Of a DNA stretch of 7,935 nt, positions 6,230-7,935 are shown piece after piece (position 1 is the stretch's first letter; every line of letters begins with the position of its first letter). Position numbers and translations under genes: made by a program. Source of the stretch: Pseudobdellovibrionaceae bacterium (GTDB lineage Bacteria > Bdellovibrionota > Bdellovibrionia > Bdellovibrionales > Bdellovibrionaceae); the NCBI GenBank assembly GCA_947374445.1, contig CANCBY010000107.1:1-7935 (forward strand), written 5' to 3'. Under the pieces are notes generated by a model that saw only the letters and a list, made by a program, of their open reading frames with translations, was not told where the DNA came from and did not search any database.

Positions 6230-7935
6230 ATGCCAACAAACGCCGCAAATTCTCTCAAAACTGAGAATCAACTGAAGAAAAATCCTCTTCTGTTCTATAT
6301 TCGAGCCAATAAGCGCTCTTTTATTTTAGGTCTGTTTTTTCTGCTTTTGACCAACAGTCTCGATGGGATTTCGCCTTTGATTTTAAAAAAAGGCATTGAC
6401 CAAATTTCTGGTCACAGCTCTTCAGACTCAATCTTGCAAACCGCCCTTCTATTTTTTGTGACAATGATGGGGCTTTCGTTCACGCGTTTTTGCTGGCGTA
6501 CTTTTTTTGGTCGCTATCACACTTTGGCGGCCGAAGATCTGCGCAATCGCCTTTTCACTCATCTTAGTCACATGGGACCCAACTTTTTTCATAAAAATCC
6601 CGTCGGCGAGCTGATGTCTTTGATCACCAACGACGTACAGTCCTTTCGCCAAGGAATTGGCGCTGGTGTCTTGGTGCTTGTCGACTCTGTCAGTATCACC
6701 TGCATTATTTTGCCTCTCATGATCATGATGAATCCAACTTGGACTTGGAAGACTCTGATATTTTTGCCGCTGGTTCCTTTGATTATTTGGAAAGTCACAG
6801 AGATGATCTTTAGCTCTTACAAAAAGCAGCAAGAGCATCTGTCAGAGCTCGCGGGCGACACTCAAGAAATTATTTCAGGTATTCGCGTGATTAAAAGCTT
6901 TGCTCAAGAACAAACCAAACTTGCGATCTACAATCACATCAGCAAAAAATTTCAGTTGAGTTCTAACAAAACGGCAAAGTTTGATGCTCTTTTTGGTCCG
7001 GTCATGGAGTTTGGCGTGGCCTCAGGAAGCGTGATTCTTTTATTCTTAGCAGCCGATGATGTTTTGAGTGGTGCTGCGACCGTTGGAACTCTGGTGGCGT
7101 TTCAGCGCTATATCGGAAGAATGGTTTGGCCAATGACGGCTCTTGGACTGGGCCTCTCGCAATTCAAAAAAGGAATGGCTTCATTCTCACGCATTCGCGA
7201 AGTGCTCGATCAAAAAACCGACATTCCTGATCAAGGAACTATCGAGATCAAAACTTTTGAATCTCTCAAAGTTAAAGATCTTTCTTATCAATTTCCAGGC
7301 ACTGAATATCAGGTTTTAAAAAATATTAGCTTTGAAATTGCTCCTGGCGAAACTGTGGGCCTCGTAGGCCCTGTAGGGAGCGGAAAGACTACTTTGCTTT
7401 ATCTTCTCAACCGCCTCTACCCTAGCGAAACTGGAAAGATTTGCGTGAACGATCTGCCGATTGAACAAATCACACAGCGCTCTTTGCACTCACAGATGGT
7501 GCTTGTGCCACAAGAAGCTTTTTTGTTTAGTGATTCGATCCAAGACAATATTAATTTCAGCAGTCAGAAAGAAAATAATACCAATGAGAATACCGATGAC
7601 ACTCTTGGCGAATTGGAGGCCATCCGTGACTGGGCCAAAGTTGTCGACATCGATAGCGAAATTGAATCTCTGCCGCAAAAATTTGAATCTGCGCTAGGCG
7701 AACGTGGAGTGAATCTTTCTGGCGGACAAAAGCAAAGGCTGACTATTGCGCGAGGCTTAATGGTGCGGGCTCCGCTGATAATGTTGGACGACTCTTTGAG
7801 TGCCGTAGATACAAAGACCGAAAGGTCTATTCAAGAGCGGCTGAATAGCAACAAAGATAAAAAACAGGCCAAGCTGATTGTCTCGCACCGCCTGACTTCA
7901 ATTGAAGCTGCTGATAAAATTATTGTCCTCAAAGA
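6230..7935 (+). CDS. ABC exporter half transporter, MdlA/YheI-like, C-terminus beyond window
   Basis: This is a type I ABC exporter half: a membrane domain fused to an ATPase domain on one chain, pumping lipids, peptides or drugs out across the inner membrane. I read 568 open codons to the window edge, so only a short C-terminal end is missing. Hydrophobic segments lie at about 31-50, 68-86, 143-167, 173-190, 257-275 and 283-305. The ATPase domain shows Walker A GPVGSGKTT (380-388), Q-loop Gln428, signature LSGGQ (496-500), Walker B IMLDD (517-521), D-loop SAVD (524-527) and His553. The residue after Walker B Asp520 is Asp521, where active sites have Glu; DDSLSAVD is typical of MdlA/YheI-like halves that pair with a second, active half. 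An in-frame TGA two codons upstream and the family-like N-terminus fix the ATG at 6230; GAGAG before it is too close to serve well as a ribosome site. Substrate is unknown. A partner gene is expected just downstream. Confidence 0.93.
   Translation, partial: MPTNAANSLKTENQLKKNPLLFYIRANKRSFILGLFFLLLTNSLDGISPLILKKGIDQISGHSSSDSILQTALLFFVTMMGLSFTRFCWRTFFGRYHTLAAEDLRNRLFTHLSHMGPNFFHKNPVGELMSLITNDVQSFRQGIGAGVLVLVDSVSITCIILPLMIMMNPTWTWKTLIFLPLVPLIIWKVTEMIFSSYKKQQEHLSELAGDTQEIISGIRVIKSFAQEQTKLAIYNHISKKFQLSSNKTAKFDALFGPVMEFGVASGSVILLFLAADDVLSGAATVGTLVAFQRYIGRMVWPMTALGLGLSQFKKGMASFSRIREVLDQKTDIPDQGTIEIKTFESLKVKDLSYQFPGTEYQVLKNISFEIAPGETVGLVGPVGSGKTTLLYLLNRLYPSETGKICVNDLPIEQITQRSLHSQMVLVPQEAFLFSDSIQDNINFSSQKENNTNENTDDTLGELEAIRDWAKVVDIDSEIESLPQKFESALGERGVNLSGGQKQRLTIARGLMVRAPLIMLDDSLSAVDTKTERSIQERLNSNKDKKQAKLIVSHRLTSIEAADKIIVLK

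Noticed and set aside
6449..6838. Minus-strand frame of 129 codons inside the exporter gene
   Set aside because: Its product is low-quality sequence rich in His, Lys and Arg with no domain, and it lies opposite conserved membrane-domain coding sequence.
4509..7935. Idea that the ABC-F and exporter genes are one transport system
   Set aside because: ABC-F proteins have no membrane partner and act on ribosomes; adjacency and divergence alone do not show joint function.

Overview
The window carries six protein-coding genes and no RNA gene, insertion sequence or CRISPR array that I can see. It looks like ordinary chromosome of a Gram-negative bacterium: aerobic complex I genes, two proteins with classic signal peptides, moderate GC and dense packing. 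The protein sequences remind me of Bdellovibrio and its relatives, but that is an impression from sequence style and not a demonstrated assignment.

Left part (1-1986, minus strand): a complex I cluster reading nuoB then nuoCD, which overlap by 8 bases. The NuoC and NuoD parts are one continuous polypeptide; its C-terminus lies beyond base 1. No nuoA precedes nuoB, so nuoB heads this cluster. Bases 1987-2241 form a divergent intergenic region with several dyads, a tandem 11-base repeat and a good promoter candidate for the rightward gene.

Middle (2242-4346): a secreted subtilisin-like protease on the plus strand, with signal peptide, I9-like propeptide, complete Asp/His/Ser triad and a proteinase K-type cysteine. 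It converges, with only 2 bases between stop codons, on an unrecognised secreted protein of 198 residues with a Lys/Pro-rich tail.

Right part (4509-7935): two ATP-binding-cassette genes of different kinds read away from each other. The minus-strand one is a complete ABC-F protein, a soluble ribosome-associated ATPase type. The plus-strand one is most of an MdlA/YheI-like half exporter whose Walker B carries Asp where the catalytic Glu normally sits, which suggests that it works as a heterodimer with a second half transporter, probably encoded just past the window. The 92-base divergent gap between them has a 6+6 dyad and a promoter candidate that would give the exporter a leaderless mRNA.

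I found no convincing new multi-gene system. The points most worth a second look are the degenerate ABC site, the possible leaderless start, the missing nuoA, the regulatory dyads and the unassigned secreted protein.
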